Shown here piece after piece: positions 26,643 through 35,018 of a stretch of DNA of 64,000 bases (position 1 is the stretch's first letter; the number at the start of each line of letters is the position of its first letter). The translations under genes and the position numbers were made by a program. A model generated the notes under the pieces. The model searched no databases. It was not told where the DNA came from and worked only from the letters and a program-made list of their open reading frames with translations. The stretch spans positions 1 to 64,000 of the forward strand of contig NZ_JADYVD010000006.1 in assembly GCF_020193575.1 (NCBI RefSeq), written 5' to 3'. This DNA comes from Ensifer sp. IC4062. Its GTDB lineage: Bacteria; Pseudomonadota; Alphaproteobacteria; Rhizobiales; Rhizobiaceae.

Positions 26643-28043
26643 TTAACATAAGGTTCTGGCATCGCCTTGCCAAGGCAAACCGCCAGGTCCCTCTCCATTT
26701 CTGTCAAAAACATCGTGTACCGGCGGGCCGGGGTAACGTTCGCGCCCGAACAGCAATGCGACCGCATCCGCCATAGTCCGGTCAAAACCGGGCAAAAAGG
26801 TGTCGTAAAGGGCGATGCGGCATTCGACTTTCGCCTGGATCGAACCGGGGACTTCGGTTTGCACCGGAGTGATGTGTGGCGCGGCCCGAGCGGCTCGTTT
26901 GGCGACGCCAGGAGGCAGACCGGCGTCAATAAGCTTTTGATCCCATTGACTATCCTGCTGCGAGGCCGTCACGACCAGCGGGTGGCGTCCGCCGTTCGTT
27001 ACGTTGAAGCGCCCGTCCCACGCGGTGGTCTCGCCGGCATAAATAACGCAAGCGGACAGGCTGCGCGCCTCACGATAGAGGTAGAGACCGTTCGGGCGCC
27101 TGTCGTAGACCACCCCTCCTGCAGTCATTCGTCCCGGCATGTCCGCTCGCAAAAAGCCGGATATGCGTTCGATCGTCGCATGCCCCGGCAAATGGTTGCG
27201 GCCGCCGATTATTGCGGCGACGGACAGAAGCGCACGGCGCCAATCGGCATCGCTCATGTTCACCGCCTGTGTCAACGCAACCTCAGCCGCTATGGTCTCG
27301 TGGACGCGGATATGGCTCTCGATCAAGGTGGCTGCCCGCGCCGATGACGCGGCCCTTTGCGCTGCGCTCCACGGAGCTAGGGGCACCCGTTGCGACTCTT
27401 GGAGCTCGGAACGCACACGAACACGCTCGAACAGGGGATTGGCGTTGCTTGGATCATCGAACCATTCGACATCCCGCGCGGTCAGGAATGCCCGTACGTC
27501 GGCGCGGCTCAGACCAAGGAACGGCCGCAAAACCCAGATGCGGCGCGCGTAAAGCATGGTGCTCGCCATGCCGGCGCTGCCCGGTCCCTCGCCCTCCCCG
27601 CGTGCACTGCGCATCGCGATCGTCTCGCGCTGATCATCTCGCGTATGTCCGGTGGCAATGCAATCGGCGCCGAGCGCGGCGGCAGCATCCGCCAGCAGTT
27701 CATAGCGTTTCTGGCGCGCAGCCGCCTGGATGCCCGTTCGCGGCTTGTCGCCTTGCCAGCGACGGACAAGGTGGGGAATGCCGAGTTCGGCACAGAACGC
27801 CGCCACCGCTGCCGCTTCCGCTGCGGATTCCGGCCTCAAACCATGATCGATCGTGCAGGCGGCAAGTGAGAATCCTTCTCGATCTCCGTTGCCGATAGCG
27901 GAATGCAGGGCGAGAAGAAGGCCCTTGGAGTCGCTGCCTCCGGAGACGGCCGCGAGAATCCGGCAAGGTTTGGCGAAGGAACGCAGGAATTGTCTGGCCG
28001 CGGTAAGGACGGCTTCCGGCACGTGGCGCGCCTCAGCAGCCAA
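26643..28043 (-). CDS. tilS: tRNA(Ile)-lysidine synthase
   Basis: TilS attaches lysine to C34 of the minor tRNA-Ile(CAU), changing its identity from Met to Ile. The 466-residue protein has the PP-loop SGGSDS at 34-39 (AAVSGGSDSKG), the DHGLRPESAAEA and ATGHTRDDQ motifs, and divergent C-terminal domains. Its start overlaps the cpoB stop by 11 bases, which suggests translational coupling with the Tol-Pal accessory gene. ftsH follows 57 bases downstream. Confidence 0.94.
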   Translation of the reverse strand: MAAEARHVPEAVLTAARQFLRSFAKPCRILAAVSGGSDSKGLLLALHSAIGNGDREGFSLAACTIDHGLRPESAAEAAAVAAFCAELGIPHLVRRWQGDKPRTGIQAAARQKRYELLADAAAALGADCIATGHTRDDQRETIAMRSARGEGEGPGSAGMASTMLYARRIWVLRPFLGLSRADVRAFLTARDVEWFDDPSNANPLFERVRVRSELQESQRVPLAPWSAAQRAASSARAATLIESHIRVHETIAAEVALTQAVNMSDADWRRALLSVAAIIGGRNHLPGHATIERISGFLRADMPGRMTAGGVVYDRRPNGLYLYREARSLSACVIYAGETTAWDGRFNVTNGGRHPLVVTASQQDSQWDQKLIDAGLPPGVAKRAARAAPHITPVQTEVPGSIQAKVECRIALYDTFLPGFDRTMADAVALLFGRERYPGPPVHDVFDRNGEGPGGLPWQGDARTLC

Positions 28044-29067
28044 AGCGGCTCTGCTCGCTCGACACCTTTGCCTTCACGGCGGGCGAAGCTTTGGGGTAGC
28101 GCTTGTTCACCTCGCGCAGCGTGGCGCAGGCGGTTTCTTTGTTGTCGAGAGCGCCGAGCGACATGCCGAGCTTCAGCAGCATCTCTGGCGCCTTTGGCGA
28201 TTTGCCGTGCGCCTGATGCGCATTCAGGAAGGTCTTCGCTGCGTCGCTGTACTTGCCCTGCGAATACTGGGCCTCACCCATCCAGAAACTGGCGTCGGCC
28301 GCCTTGTCGCCGTTGGGAAAAACGTCGAGATAGTCACGGAACTCCTGTTCCGCCATGGCGTAATCTCCGGAAAGCACGTGCCCGTAGGCCGACTGGTAGA
28401 GATCGCCGGGATTGTCGAGAGAAGCGGTTTGCTGCTCGGTGCCCGGATTGGCGTTGATACCCGCATCGCCACCGGAATTCGCCGCCCCAGTCTCGACACC
28501 GGGGAGGGTGGCGTTGACGCCTGGCTGTGCGTCAGTGGTGGCCGATATCGGATTGCCGCTCTCGTCGAAAATAATCTGCCCCAATGTTGTCGGGGGCGCA
28601 GCACCCATCGAGCCGGGATTGGCGCCTGTTGCCGCCATGTCGTTGCCGCCCGCAGAAGGCGCCGTCGGTGTCTGGCTATCCGTCACCCCGGGGGTGACGG
28701 ACGCCTGATCACTGGACTTCGGCGTTTCGAGAGCGCCGCTCTTCTTCGAAGAGGATTTGCCGTTTTCGAGATCCTGGAAGCGGAACTCGTTGTCCTCTTG
28801 GAACTTCCGGATCTGTTCCTGCATCTGCAGCAACTGGAAGCTCATTTCCTCGATACGCCCGTTGAGCGAGCGGATCTGTTCCTCGAGTTGACCGATCCGT
28901 CCGAGGTCGGTCGACTGGACCTTAACCACCGGCAAGTCCTGTTTGCTGGCGGCATCGGCATGGGTCGAGCGGGCGAAGAGCCCGGAAAGTGGCATGGCAT
29001 TCGCCGTTGGTCCGAGACCCGAGAGGGCCACAAGACCAATCAGTCCTGCCACGACAAATTTCTTCAT
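28033..29067 (-). CDS. cpoB: Tol-Pal accessory protein CpoB (YbgF)
   Basis: CpoB links peptidoglycan synthesis with Tol-driven outer-membrane constriction. The 344-residue protein has a signal peptide (cut after ANA, about residue 24), an N-terminal coiled coil for trimerisation (about 55-100, GQLEEQIRSLNGRIEEMSFQ), a long low-complexity linker rich in T, P, G and A (about 105-220), and a C-terminal TPR domain from about 222 (DLYQSAYGHVLSGDYAMAEQEFRDYL...). The linker is longer than in E. coli CpoB. It lies between pal and tilS as expected. Confidence 0.94.
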   Translation of the reverse strand: MKKFVVAGLIGLVALSGLGPTANAMPLSGLFARSTHADAASKQDLPVVKVQSTDLGRIGQLEEQIRSLNGRIEEMSFQLLQMQEQIRKFQEDNEFRFQDLENGKSSSKKSGALETPKSSDQASVTPGVTDSQTPTAPSAGGNDMAATGANPGSMGAAPPTTLGQIIFDESGNPISATTDAQPGVNATLPGVETGAANSGGDAGINANPGTEQQTASLDNPGDLYQSAYGHVLSGDYAMAEQEFRDYLDVFPNGDKAADASFWMGEAQYSQGKYSDAAKTFLNAHQAHGKSPKAPEMLLKLGMSLGALDNKETACATLREVNKRYPKASPAVKAKVSSEQSRFGC

Positions 29068-29210
29068 TTCGTTTGTCCTGTTCGAATACCGAATACTCCC
29101 ACCCTGCGATCACGGTCCGCCATACTCGATACTGTTGCCGATTCTAAAGGTGAGTGCCGCACAGTTTTCCAATCGCTGTGAAAAAGCAACGGAGTTCGGC
29201 TAAAGTGTGG

Positions 29211-29242
29211 TAAAAAAGAAGAGGCGGCCCGCGGCCGCCCCT
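29211..29242 (-). terminator. Terminator of pal
   Basis: On the minus strand GGCGGCC pairs with GGCCGCC (plus flanking G/C pairs), followed by TCTTCTTTTTT, about 30 bases past the pal stop. cpoB therefore probably also has its own promoter. Confidence 0.8.
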
Positions 29243-29269
29243 TCAAACTCCACTTCAGTGGCCGGACGA

Positions 29270-29800
29270 TTACATGCCGGCGCCGCCGAGTACGGTAACG
29301 GCACGGCGGTTCTGCGACCAGCAGGAGATGTCGTCGCAGACGGCAACCGGCTTTTCCTTGCCGTAGGAAATCGTGCGCATACGGTTCGCGGGAACGCCGC
29401 GGCTGGCGAGGAAGTCGCGGGTGGCGGCCGCACGGCGGGCGCCGAGTGCCAGGTTGTACTCGCGGGTGCCGCGCTCGTCGGCATGGCCTTCGATGGTGAT
29501 CGCGTAGTTCGGGTACTTTGCCAGCCACTGGGCCTGACGCTCAAGCGTCGCCTGGGCATCGGCGCGGATGGAGCTGGAATCCGTGTCGAAGAAGATGCGG
29601 TCGCCGACGTTGACGGTGAAGTCCTGTTGCGAGCCCGGCGTTGCGGCGCCTGCGCCAAGACCGAGGCCGGCGGCATCATTCGGCAGGTTCTTTTTGGAAG
29701 CACAGCCGGCAAGAGCGAGCGTCATGACGAGAGCGATCATGACAGGATTGCGGGCGATGGTCTGCATGCGGCTCGCGGCCGGGGTGTCAATTCGGCTCAT
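29270..29800 (-). CDS. pal: Peptidoglycan-associated lipoprotein Pal
   Basis: Pal is an outer-membrane lipoprotein that binds peptidoglycan and is moved by the Tol complex during division. The 176-residue protein has a lipobox LAGC with C33 as the lipidated residue, and an OmpA-like domain from about 65 (FTVNVGDRIFFDTDSSSI ... IEGHADERGTREYNLALGARRA) with the residues that hold diaminopimelate. The N-terminus is longer than usual; an internal start at M12 (MQTIARNPV...) is possible. A 471-base gap separates it from tolB, so it is likely a separate transcript. Confidence 0.95.
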   Translation of the reverse strand: MSRIDTPAASRMQTIARNPVMIALVMTLALAGCASKKNLPNDAAGLGLGAGAATPGSQQDFTVNVGDRIFFDTDSSSIRADAQATLERQAQWLAKYPNYAITIEGHADERGTREYNLALGARRAAATRDFLASRGVPANRMRTISYGKEKPVAVCDDISCWSQNRRAVTVLGGAGM

Positions 29801-30056
29801 GGGCCGGGTCTCCTTGGAAGTGTCTGATTCACGGTTGCCAGACTGTAACCGGAAGCGGTTAATTGCTTTTCAACTGTTATGGTTAACAAATCGATAATTT
29901 GCGTGGGGCGCCTGCTAGAACAGCACTTTGCGGCGAGAAAGCGGCATATCGGCCACATTTCCCCCCGCTTCTGTGGACACCCGATCACGATGATCTTGGA
30001 TCGATCGCAAATGTGATCGGTTCTGGTTCACGTTGTCCGGAGTTGCGCAGCGGTCC
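29801..30056. promoter_or_regulatory. pal upstream region
   Basis: Non-coding. AT-rich around 29855-29900 with TTAATTGCTTTTCAA and TTAACAAATCGATAA, each one mismatch from the CtrA consensus. Given the local AT content I regard them as weak. The rest of the tolB-pal gap holds the RIME-like repeat (30057-30154) and the tolB terminator. Confidence 0.35.
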
Positions 30057-30154
30057 CACAGCGCCGCGCGTCTTATCAGACGCGCAAAGGACGCTGTCGC
30101 ACTTTGGATGCTGCATGTTTTGATCTTCGGATAAGATTTAAGGAAATATGCAGT
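30057..30154 (+). repeat. RIME-like mosaic repeat, intact copy
   Basis: Palindrome 1 (ACAGCGCCGCGCGTCT...AGACGCGC, then AAAGGACGCTGT), link GCACTTTGGATG, palindrome 2 (CTGCATGTTTTGATCTT...AAGATTTAAGGAAATATGCAG). It shares the link and both palindromes with the copy at 24331 but with many compensatory differences in the arms. Confidence 0.7.
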
Positions 30155-30169
30155 CGGCTGCGACATAGG

Positions 30170-30215
30170 CAAAAACAAATGAAGCGCGCCAAATGAATCG
30201 GTCGCGGCGCGCTTC
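30170..30215 (-). terminator. Terminator of tolB
   Basis: On the minus strand GAAGCGCGCC pairs perfectly with GGCGCGCTTC around a 15-base loop, followed by ATTTGTTTTTG. It ends the tolQRAB transcript about 60 bases past the tolB stop. Confidence 0.8.
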
Positions 30216-30271
30216 AGCACGTAGAGACGCGGGATGCGGCGGAGAACCGCTCACACTTTTCCTCGTCCGCT

Positions 30272-31582
30272 CTATTCCATCAGAGGGGACCAAGCCGGGT
30301 CGGATGCAAAGCCCTGTGTCTGGACCGGCTGCTCGTTGTAACCCGTGAGGTCGATTGAATAGAGCTGCGGCCCGCCGGCACCGGCGTTCTGGCGGAAGAA
30401 CATCAGCACGCGCCCGTTCGGTGCCCAGGTCGGGCCCTCGTTGTGGAATCCGGTGGTGAGGATGCGCTCGCCCGAGCCGTCCGGCTTCATGACTCCGATC
30501 GAGAACTTGCCGCCCGACTGCTTCGTGAAGGCGATGAGATCGCCGCGCGGAGACCAGACCGGCGTCGAATAGGCGCCGTCACCGAAGGAAATGCGCGTCT
30601 GGCCCGAACCGTCGGCGGCCATGACATAAAGCTGCTGCTTGCCGCCGCGGTCGCTTTCGAAAACGATCCTGCTGCCGTCCGGCGAATAGGACGGCGACGT
30701 ATCGATCGCTGCGGTGTTGGTCAGCCGCGTCGTGGTGCGCGAGCGCAGATCCATCGTATAGATGTTCGCGTTGCCTTCCTGCTGCAGGCTCATGATCACC
30801 CGCTGGCCATCCGGCGAGAAACGCGGTGCGAAGGTCATGCCCGGGAAGTTGCCTACCACCTCGCGCTGCCCGGTTTCGAGCTGCAGCAGGTAGACGCGCG
30901 GCTGCTGGTTCTCGAACGACATGTAGGTGATTTCCTGACGGTTCGGCGAGAAGCGCGGCGTCAGTACGATGTCGTTTGAATTGGTGAGCGCGCGGGCATT
31001 GGCGCCATCCTGATCCATGATCGCGAGCTGGCGTTTGCGCGCCGTCTTCGGACCGCTTTCGGCGACGTAGACGATGCGGGTATCGAAATAACCCTTTTCG
31101 CCGGTGATCCTCTCATAGATCGCGTCGGCGATGATGTGGGCGACGCGGCGCCAGTTTTCCGGCTGCGTGTAGAATTGCTGGCCCAGCATCTGCTGGCCGG
31201 CAAAGGTATCCCACAGGCGGAATTCCGCCTTCAGCCGGCCGTCGCCTTCCTGAGTAACGCGCCCTGTCACGAGCGCCTGGGCATTGATGACCTTCCAGTC
31301 CTCAAACCGCGGCGCAGCGTCGGGATTCGAAATCTTTTCGATGAAGGCGCCCTTGTCGATCGGGGCGAAAAGACCGGAACGCTTGAGATCGGCAGCGACG
31401 ACGTCCGAGATCTTCTGACCGAGTTCCCCCTGCAGGAAATCGGTCACCGCAATCGGCAGCGGCTCGACATTGCCCTTGTTGATGTTGATCTCGACGAGTG
31501 CGTTCGCGGGTGAAACCATGAGCCCACAGCCTGCGAACATCACCATCAGAAGGCGGAAAAAATTGCGTCTCAGCATTTCCAT
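30272..31582 (-). CDS. tolB: Tol-Pal system beta-propeller protein TolB
   Basis: TolB is a periplasmic protein that cycles between Pal and the TolA/TolQR motor. The protein has a signal peptide (cut after ANA), an N-terminal alpha/beta domain and a six-bladed WD40-like propeller with repeats of the form SPxxxxIxFxSxRxG ([48 protein letters not shown]). I place the start at the ATG at 31582, giving 436 residues; the frame is open to 31648, but that extension is encoded by an intergenic palindromic repeat and is almost certainly not translated. It follows tolA by 81 bases. Confidence 0.95.
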   Translation of the reverse strand: MEMLRRNFFRLLMVMFAGCGLMVSPANALVEININKGNVEPLPIAVTDFLQGELGQKISDVVAADLKRSGLFAPIDKGAFIEKISNPDAAPRFEDWKVINAQALVTGRVTQEGDGRLKAEFRLWDTFAGQQMLGQQFYTQPENWRRVAHIIADAIYERITGEKGYFDTRIVYVAESGPKTARKRQLAIMDQDGANARALTNSNDIVLTPRFSPNRQEITYMSFENQQPRVYLLQLETGQREVVGNFPGMTFAPRFSPDGQRVIMSLQQEGNANIYTMDLRSRTTTRLTNTAAIDTSPSYSPDGSRIVFESDRGGKQQLYVMAADGSGQTRISFGDGAYSTPVWSPRGDLIAFTKQSGGKFSIGVMKPDGSGERILTTGFHNEGPTWAPNGRVLMFFRQNAGAGGPQLYSIDLTGYNEQPVQTQGFASDPAWSPLME

Positions 31583-31607
31583 AAAGCCTTTCAGCCTCTC
31601 ATTTTCT

Positions 31608-31656
31608 GGGCGGGATGAGGAAAAGTGCGCGCGGCTTTCCGCCCGCATCCCGCCCC
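31608..31656. repeat. Palindromic repeat (GGGATGAGGAAAAG type) inside the tol operon
   Basis: GGGCGGGATG-AGGAAAAGTGCGCGCGGCTTTCCGCC-CGCATCCCGCCC is a near-perfect long palindrome, between tolA and tolB. Related copies are at 47931 and 56995. In the mRNA it would form a very stable hairpin inside the operon, without a T run. Confidence 0.75.
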
Positions 31657-31663
31657 AGCCTGT

Positions 31664-32734
31664 TTAGAGCATCGAACTCGGGTCGAAATTGACGACGACC
31701 TCGCTCCATGAATCGTATTTGTCGGCGGGCAATCCCTTGAAGGGTGCGGATTTGAGAATGGCGCGGCGAGCGCCGCCCATGAGGGCCCGGCGCGCCGAAT
31801 CCGAGCCGCCGGTTGCTTCCACTTCCGGCTCGCCGATCAACTCGCCATTCGGATCGAGCCGCATCGTTACCTTGATGCGAACATCCGCCGCGTCGGCCAT
31901 GCCGGGAATGATCGACCAGTTGTTCTGGATCTGCCCGCGAAGCGCGTCCATCTCACTCTGCGAAAGCGTGTTGCCGCTGGTCGTCTTCTTGCCGCCGAGT
32001 GCGGCCTCCTCGGTCGATCGCTTCGCGCCGCCGCCGGACGATTCCTGCTTGTTGAGCAACGCCGCGATCTCGTCGGCATTGAAGTCGCTCTCCTTGGCGG
32101 AGGACGCCTTCTTCTGCTCCTTCTTGGTCTCTTCCTTCTTGCGCTCCGGCGTCTTGGCCGTCTGCGCAGGCTTTTCGACCTTAGGCTTGGCCATTGGCGT
32201 CGGCACCTTGTCGGGCAGCGCCTCGGCCTCGGGATTTTCGGCCGGCTGCTCCTCGGCGGGCGCCGGTTCCGGCTTGGTCTCGGGCTTTACCTCTTGCTTC
32301 GGCTCGGGCAGCGCGGCCACTTCCGTCGCCGGCTCGGAGGCCGGCTCGGGCTCCTCGACCTTCTCGATCTCTTCCTTGACGGGATCCGGTGTCGGCAGCG
32401 CCTTCTCGGTCTTCTCCGGGGCGGCGGCCGATTCATTCTGGACCGGCTTCGTGTTGGGCGTCGGTGGCGTCTTCAGGTCCACGTCGTTATCGCCGATATT
32501 TTCGGCGTTCTCGACGGGCGTCGGCTTCTTGGTCGGAACCGGGGACGCCTTCTCCTTGGCGGGAGCCTTCTTGTCACCCTGCTGGATCTGCGTGATCGAT
32601 TCGATCGGGACGATGTCGACCGGCAGCGCCTCGACATCCGCGACCTCGAAGTCGGCCGGGCTACCGAGCGAAACCAGCGCCCAGGTCAGCACCAGAGCGT
32701 GGAGGACAGCAGATGTTGCGAGACTGCCCTTCAT
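31664..32734 (-). CDS. tolA: TolA-like energy-transducing protein
   Basis: TolA spans the periplasm and links the TolQR motor to TolB-Pal. The 356-residue protein has a single N-terminal transmembrane helix (about 5-24, ATSAVLHALVLTWALVSLG), a long Lys/Pro/Glu/Ala-rich extended region (about 50-240), and a C-terminal TolA/TonB-like domain (from about 265, LRGQIQNNWSIIPGMADAADVRIKVTMRLDPNGEL). The alphaproteobacterial form diverges strongly from E. coli TolA, so position in tolQRAB is key evidence. It starts nine bases after the tolR stop. Confidence 0.92.
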   Translation of the reverse strand: MKGSLATSAVLHALVLTWALVSLGSPADFEVADVEALPVDIVPIESITQIQQGDKKAPAKEKASPVPTKKPTPVENAENIGDNDVDLKTPPTPNTKPVQNESAAAPEKTEKALPTPDPVKEEIEKVEEPEPASEPATEVAALPEPKQEVKPETKPEPAPAEEQPAENPEAEALPDKVPTPMAKPKVEKPAQTAKTPERKKEETKKEQKKASSAKESDFNADEIAALLNKQESSGGGAKRSTEEAALGGKKTTSGNTLSQSEMDALRGQIQNNWSIIPGMADAADVRIKVTMRLDPNGELIGEPEVEATGGSDSARRALMGGARRAILKSAPFKGLPADKYDSWSEVVVNFDPSSML

Positions 32735-32743
32735 GACCGAGGA

Positions 32744-33196
32744 TCACTTTTCCTGTTCTTGAAGCGTGACAAGGCCGAGGTTCTTGAAACCGGCTGCCGA
32801 GATGCGTGCCATCACCTTCATCACCGTACCGTAGTCGGCGTTGGTGTCGCCGCGCACATAGATGCGCTCGTTATAGCCGGTGGTGGCGATTGCCTCGAGT
32901 TTCGGAACAACCTCATCGATCCCGATCGGCGTTTCCTGCAGGAAGATCTCACCGGCCGGATTGACCGAAACGGTAATCGGCTGGGTGTCAGAGTTGAGCG
33001 CCTTGGCCTGCGTTTCCGGCAAATCAATCGGCACACCCACCGTCATCATCGGTGCTGCCACCATGAAAATGATGAGCAGCACCAGCATCACATCCACGAA
33101 AGGCGTGACGTTGATTTCGCTCATGATCGCCTTCTTGCCATTGCGCCGACGACGCCCGCCGCCCGAACCTTTGGCTCCGCCAACTGCCATACCCAT
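32744..33196 (-). CDS. tolR: Tol motor protein TolR
   Basis: TolR is an inner-membrane stator-like partner of TolQ, using proton flow. The 150-residue protein has one transmembrane helix (about 38-58) containing the essential proton-binding Asp in the ExbD/TolR motif [19 protein letters not shown], followed by a periplasmic domain. Its first ~25 residues are Gly/Arg-rich ([13 protein letters not shown]). It lies 27 bases downstream of tolQ. Confidence 0.96.
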   Translation of the reverse strand: MGMAVGGAKGSGGGRRRRNGKKAIMSEINVTPFVDVMLVLLIIFMVAAPMMTVGVPIDLPETQAKALNSDTQPITVSVNPAGEIFLQETPIGIDEVVPKLEAIATTGYNERIYVRGDTNADYGTVMKVMARISAAGFKNLGLVTLQEQEK

Positions 33197-33223
33197 CAGC
33201 GTGGTCTCCGTGCTCGAGGGTCG

Positions 33224-33943
33224 TTATTGCGCGGCCTGGCGCGATGACTGCAGCTTTTCGTCGATCTGCCGCGAAAGGATGGCGGAAAACTCGTCGGCAA
33301 AAGCCTCCATACGCGCTGTCAGCTTGCCGGCATCGGCGGAAAACTTGTTGTAGGCGATAACGGCCGGAATAGCGGCGAGCAGGCCGATGGCGGTCGCAAG
33401 AAGCGCCTCGGCGATGCCGGGCGCGACGACGGCAAGGTTGGTCGATTTCGAGCCGGCGATTGCCTGGAACGAAGTCATGATACCAACGACCGTGCCGAAG
33501 AGGCCGATGAAGGGAGCGGCCGAGCCGATGGTCGCCAGCGATCCGAGCCTTGCCTCGAGCGTCTCGGATTCACGAGCGAGCGTCACGTCCATGGCGCGGT
33601 CGATACGCATCTGCAGGCCGATCGGCGAGCGGGCTCCGCGCTCGAAGCTCTTCTTCCACTCGCGCATGGCGGAGACGAAGATCGCGCCCATGCCGGCCGT
33701 CTGCCGGTCGGACAGCGTGCGATAGAGCTCCTCAAGCGATTGGCCGGACCAGAAAACCTGCTCAAAATTGTCGAGCTGACGGCGAACACGACCGTAGTTC
33801 AACGTTTTGTCGACGACGATACCCCAGGTCCAGACGGAGGCTGCGATCAACCCCAGCATGACCAGCTTCACGACAAGGCCCGCTTCCATGAACAGCGACC
33901 AGAGGGTCACATCGCTCGTCGCGGCCAATCCAACCTGTTCCAT
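33224..33943 (-). CDS. tolQ: Tol motor protein TolQ
   Basis: TolQ forms the five-subunit ring of the Tol motor. The 239-residue protein has three transmembrane helices: one near the N-terminus (about 20-40, [19 protein letters not shown]) and two after a cytoplasmic domain ([21 protein letters not shown] and [22 protein letters not shown]), with the conserved residues of the MotA/TolQ/ExbB family. I chose the ATG at 33943 (GGAAAC just upstream) over an open extension to 34054. In most relatives ybgC lies just upstream of tolQ; here ku and ligD are in between. Confidence 0.96.
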   Translation of the reverse strand: MEQVGLAATSDVTLWSLFMEAGLVVKLVMLGLIAASVWTWGIVVDKTLNYGRVRRQLDNFEQVFWSGQSLEELYRTLSDRQTAGMGAIFVSAMREWKKSFERGARSPIGLQMRIDRAMDVTLARESETLEARLGSLATIGSAAPFIGLFGTVVGIMTSFQAIAGSKSTNLAVVAPGIAEALLATAIGLLAAIPAVIAYNKFSADAGKLTARMEAFADEFSAILSRQIDEKLQSSRQAAQ

Positions 33944-34232
33944 CGTTTCCAGTCCCCGAATCCAAATACCCGGCAAGAGCGGTTCATGCTCATGACCGGG
34001 TCGCCCAAACGTCCTGTTGCAAAAATGCCCCGGCATCGCCGCTGATCGCGGCATTGCGATCTAATGCTTCAGGTTGCCTTCTTGCCGTCAATTTTGGTCA
34101 AAGGATGACGTGCACTGCACAAATCCTAATGCACGGATTAAGACACCATTATGGTTAAAGGAATGTTACCGGGCAGACATTCCTGTGGCGGACGCTCTGG
34201 AACTTCACCGCGCTGTGGCACGTTTTCCTCGC

Positions 34233-34526
34233 ATGACGCTCCAGATGTCCGGAAAAGCCGATGAGAAATCGCCGCCACGGCTCGACCCTCGCGACCGGTT
34301 GATCCTTGCGCTTTACGCGCAATTGAAGGCCGAGCGAGAGACCCGTTGCGCCTTCGAGGAGGCGATCGCAGACGGTGTGCTTTCGAAGGAGGTGCTCCAG
34401 GCGCTGCTCGCCGATCCCGTTCCTGCCGTCACCGGGGAGCACATCGCTGCCATCGAACGCGTGCTTGCCCGTGAGCCTCCTCGCAACGAGCGGGAACCGC
34501 AGCCGCGCCGCAGGCTCGGCCGGTGA
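34233..34526 (+). CDS. Small hypothetical protein before ku
   Basis: A 97-residue frame (MTLQMSGKADEKSPPRLDPRDRLILALYAQLKAERE... written here in part) that is mostly charged and helical with an Arg/Pro-rich tail. It ends 12 bases before the ku start on the same strand, so it could be cotranscribed. No family is recognised. The start is uncertain: there is no good ribosome site at 34233, 34245 is another ATG, and the frame is open back to 34074. It could also be non-coding; codon composition is its main support. Confidence 0.4.
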   Translation: MTLQMSGKADEKSPPRLDPRDRLILALYAQLKAERETRCAFEEAIADGVLSKEVLQALLADPVPAVTGEHIAAIERVLAREPPRNEREPQPRRRLGR

Positions 34527-34538
34527 AGGGGGGGAACC

Positions 34539-35009
34539 ATGGCGGCTCGCGCACTTTGGAAAGGTCAACTTCGTCTCTCGCTAGTTTCGATCCCGGTCGA
34601 GCTGTTCAGTGCGACCCGCTCGGGCGCCAGCGTCTCTTTCCGCCAGATCCACAAGCCTTCGGGAAAGCCGATCCACTACCAGAAGGTGGTGGAAGGCGTC
34701 GGGCCGGTCGGCGTCGGCGACATCGTCAAGTACGAGTGCGAGGACGACAAATACATTCTGCTCGACCCAAAGGAAGTGGATTCGATCAAGCTTGAGACAG
34801 AGAAGACCCTGAAACTGGTCCAAATCCTCGGCGTCACCGACATCTCGCCCCCCGTCGCCGTCGAGGAAGGCGAGCGCCCGGAACGGCACGGCGACAATGT
34901 CGTTGACCTCATGGCGGCGCTGAAGAAGAGCCTCGAAGCAGGCGAGGGCAAGAAATCGCAGCCAAAGGCGCAATCCTCCTCGCGCCGCGGCCGGCGGAAA
35001 TCGGCATGA
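34539..35009 (+). CDS. ku: Ku-like end-joining protein with core deletion
   Basis: Bacterial Ku binds broken DNA ends and recruits LigD. The N-terminal ~92 residues (MAARALWKGQLRLSLVSIPVELFSATRSG, FRQIHKPSGKPIHYQKVV, YILLDPKEVDSIKLETEKTLKLVQ) and the C-terminal tail (NVVDLMAALKKSLEAG, then a basic end) match the Ku family. The total is only 156 residues against about 260-300 normally. The central ~130 residues, which complete the DNA-encircling ring (the PYYLxP...-type core), are absent without loss of frame. It lies just before ligD. It is either a degraded gene or a reduced LigD partner; I lean to degraded or non-ring-forming. Confidence 0.85.
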   Translation: MAARALWKGQLRLSLVSIPVELFSATRSGASVSFRQIHKPSGKPIHYQKVVEGVGPVGVGDIVKYECEDDKYILLDPKEVDSIKLETEKTLKLVQILGVTDISPPVAVEEGERPERHGDNVVDLMAALKKSLEAGEGKKSQPKAQSSSRRGRRKSA

Positions 35010-35018
35010 GGACGATCC

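Noticed and set aside
29855-29900. Two CtrA-like sites upstream of pal, each with one mismatch
   Set aside because: The stretch is AT-rich, so one-mismatch hits are expected; without a perfect box I do not call regulation.
31583-31648. N-terminal extension of TolB
   Set aside because: It is encoded by an intergenic palindromic repeat and sits before a normal signal peptide; the ATG at 31582 is better.
34155-34568. Minus-strand frame opposite the small gene before ku
   Set aside because: It overlaps the ku start and has no recognisable motif or ribosome site.
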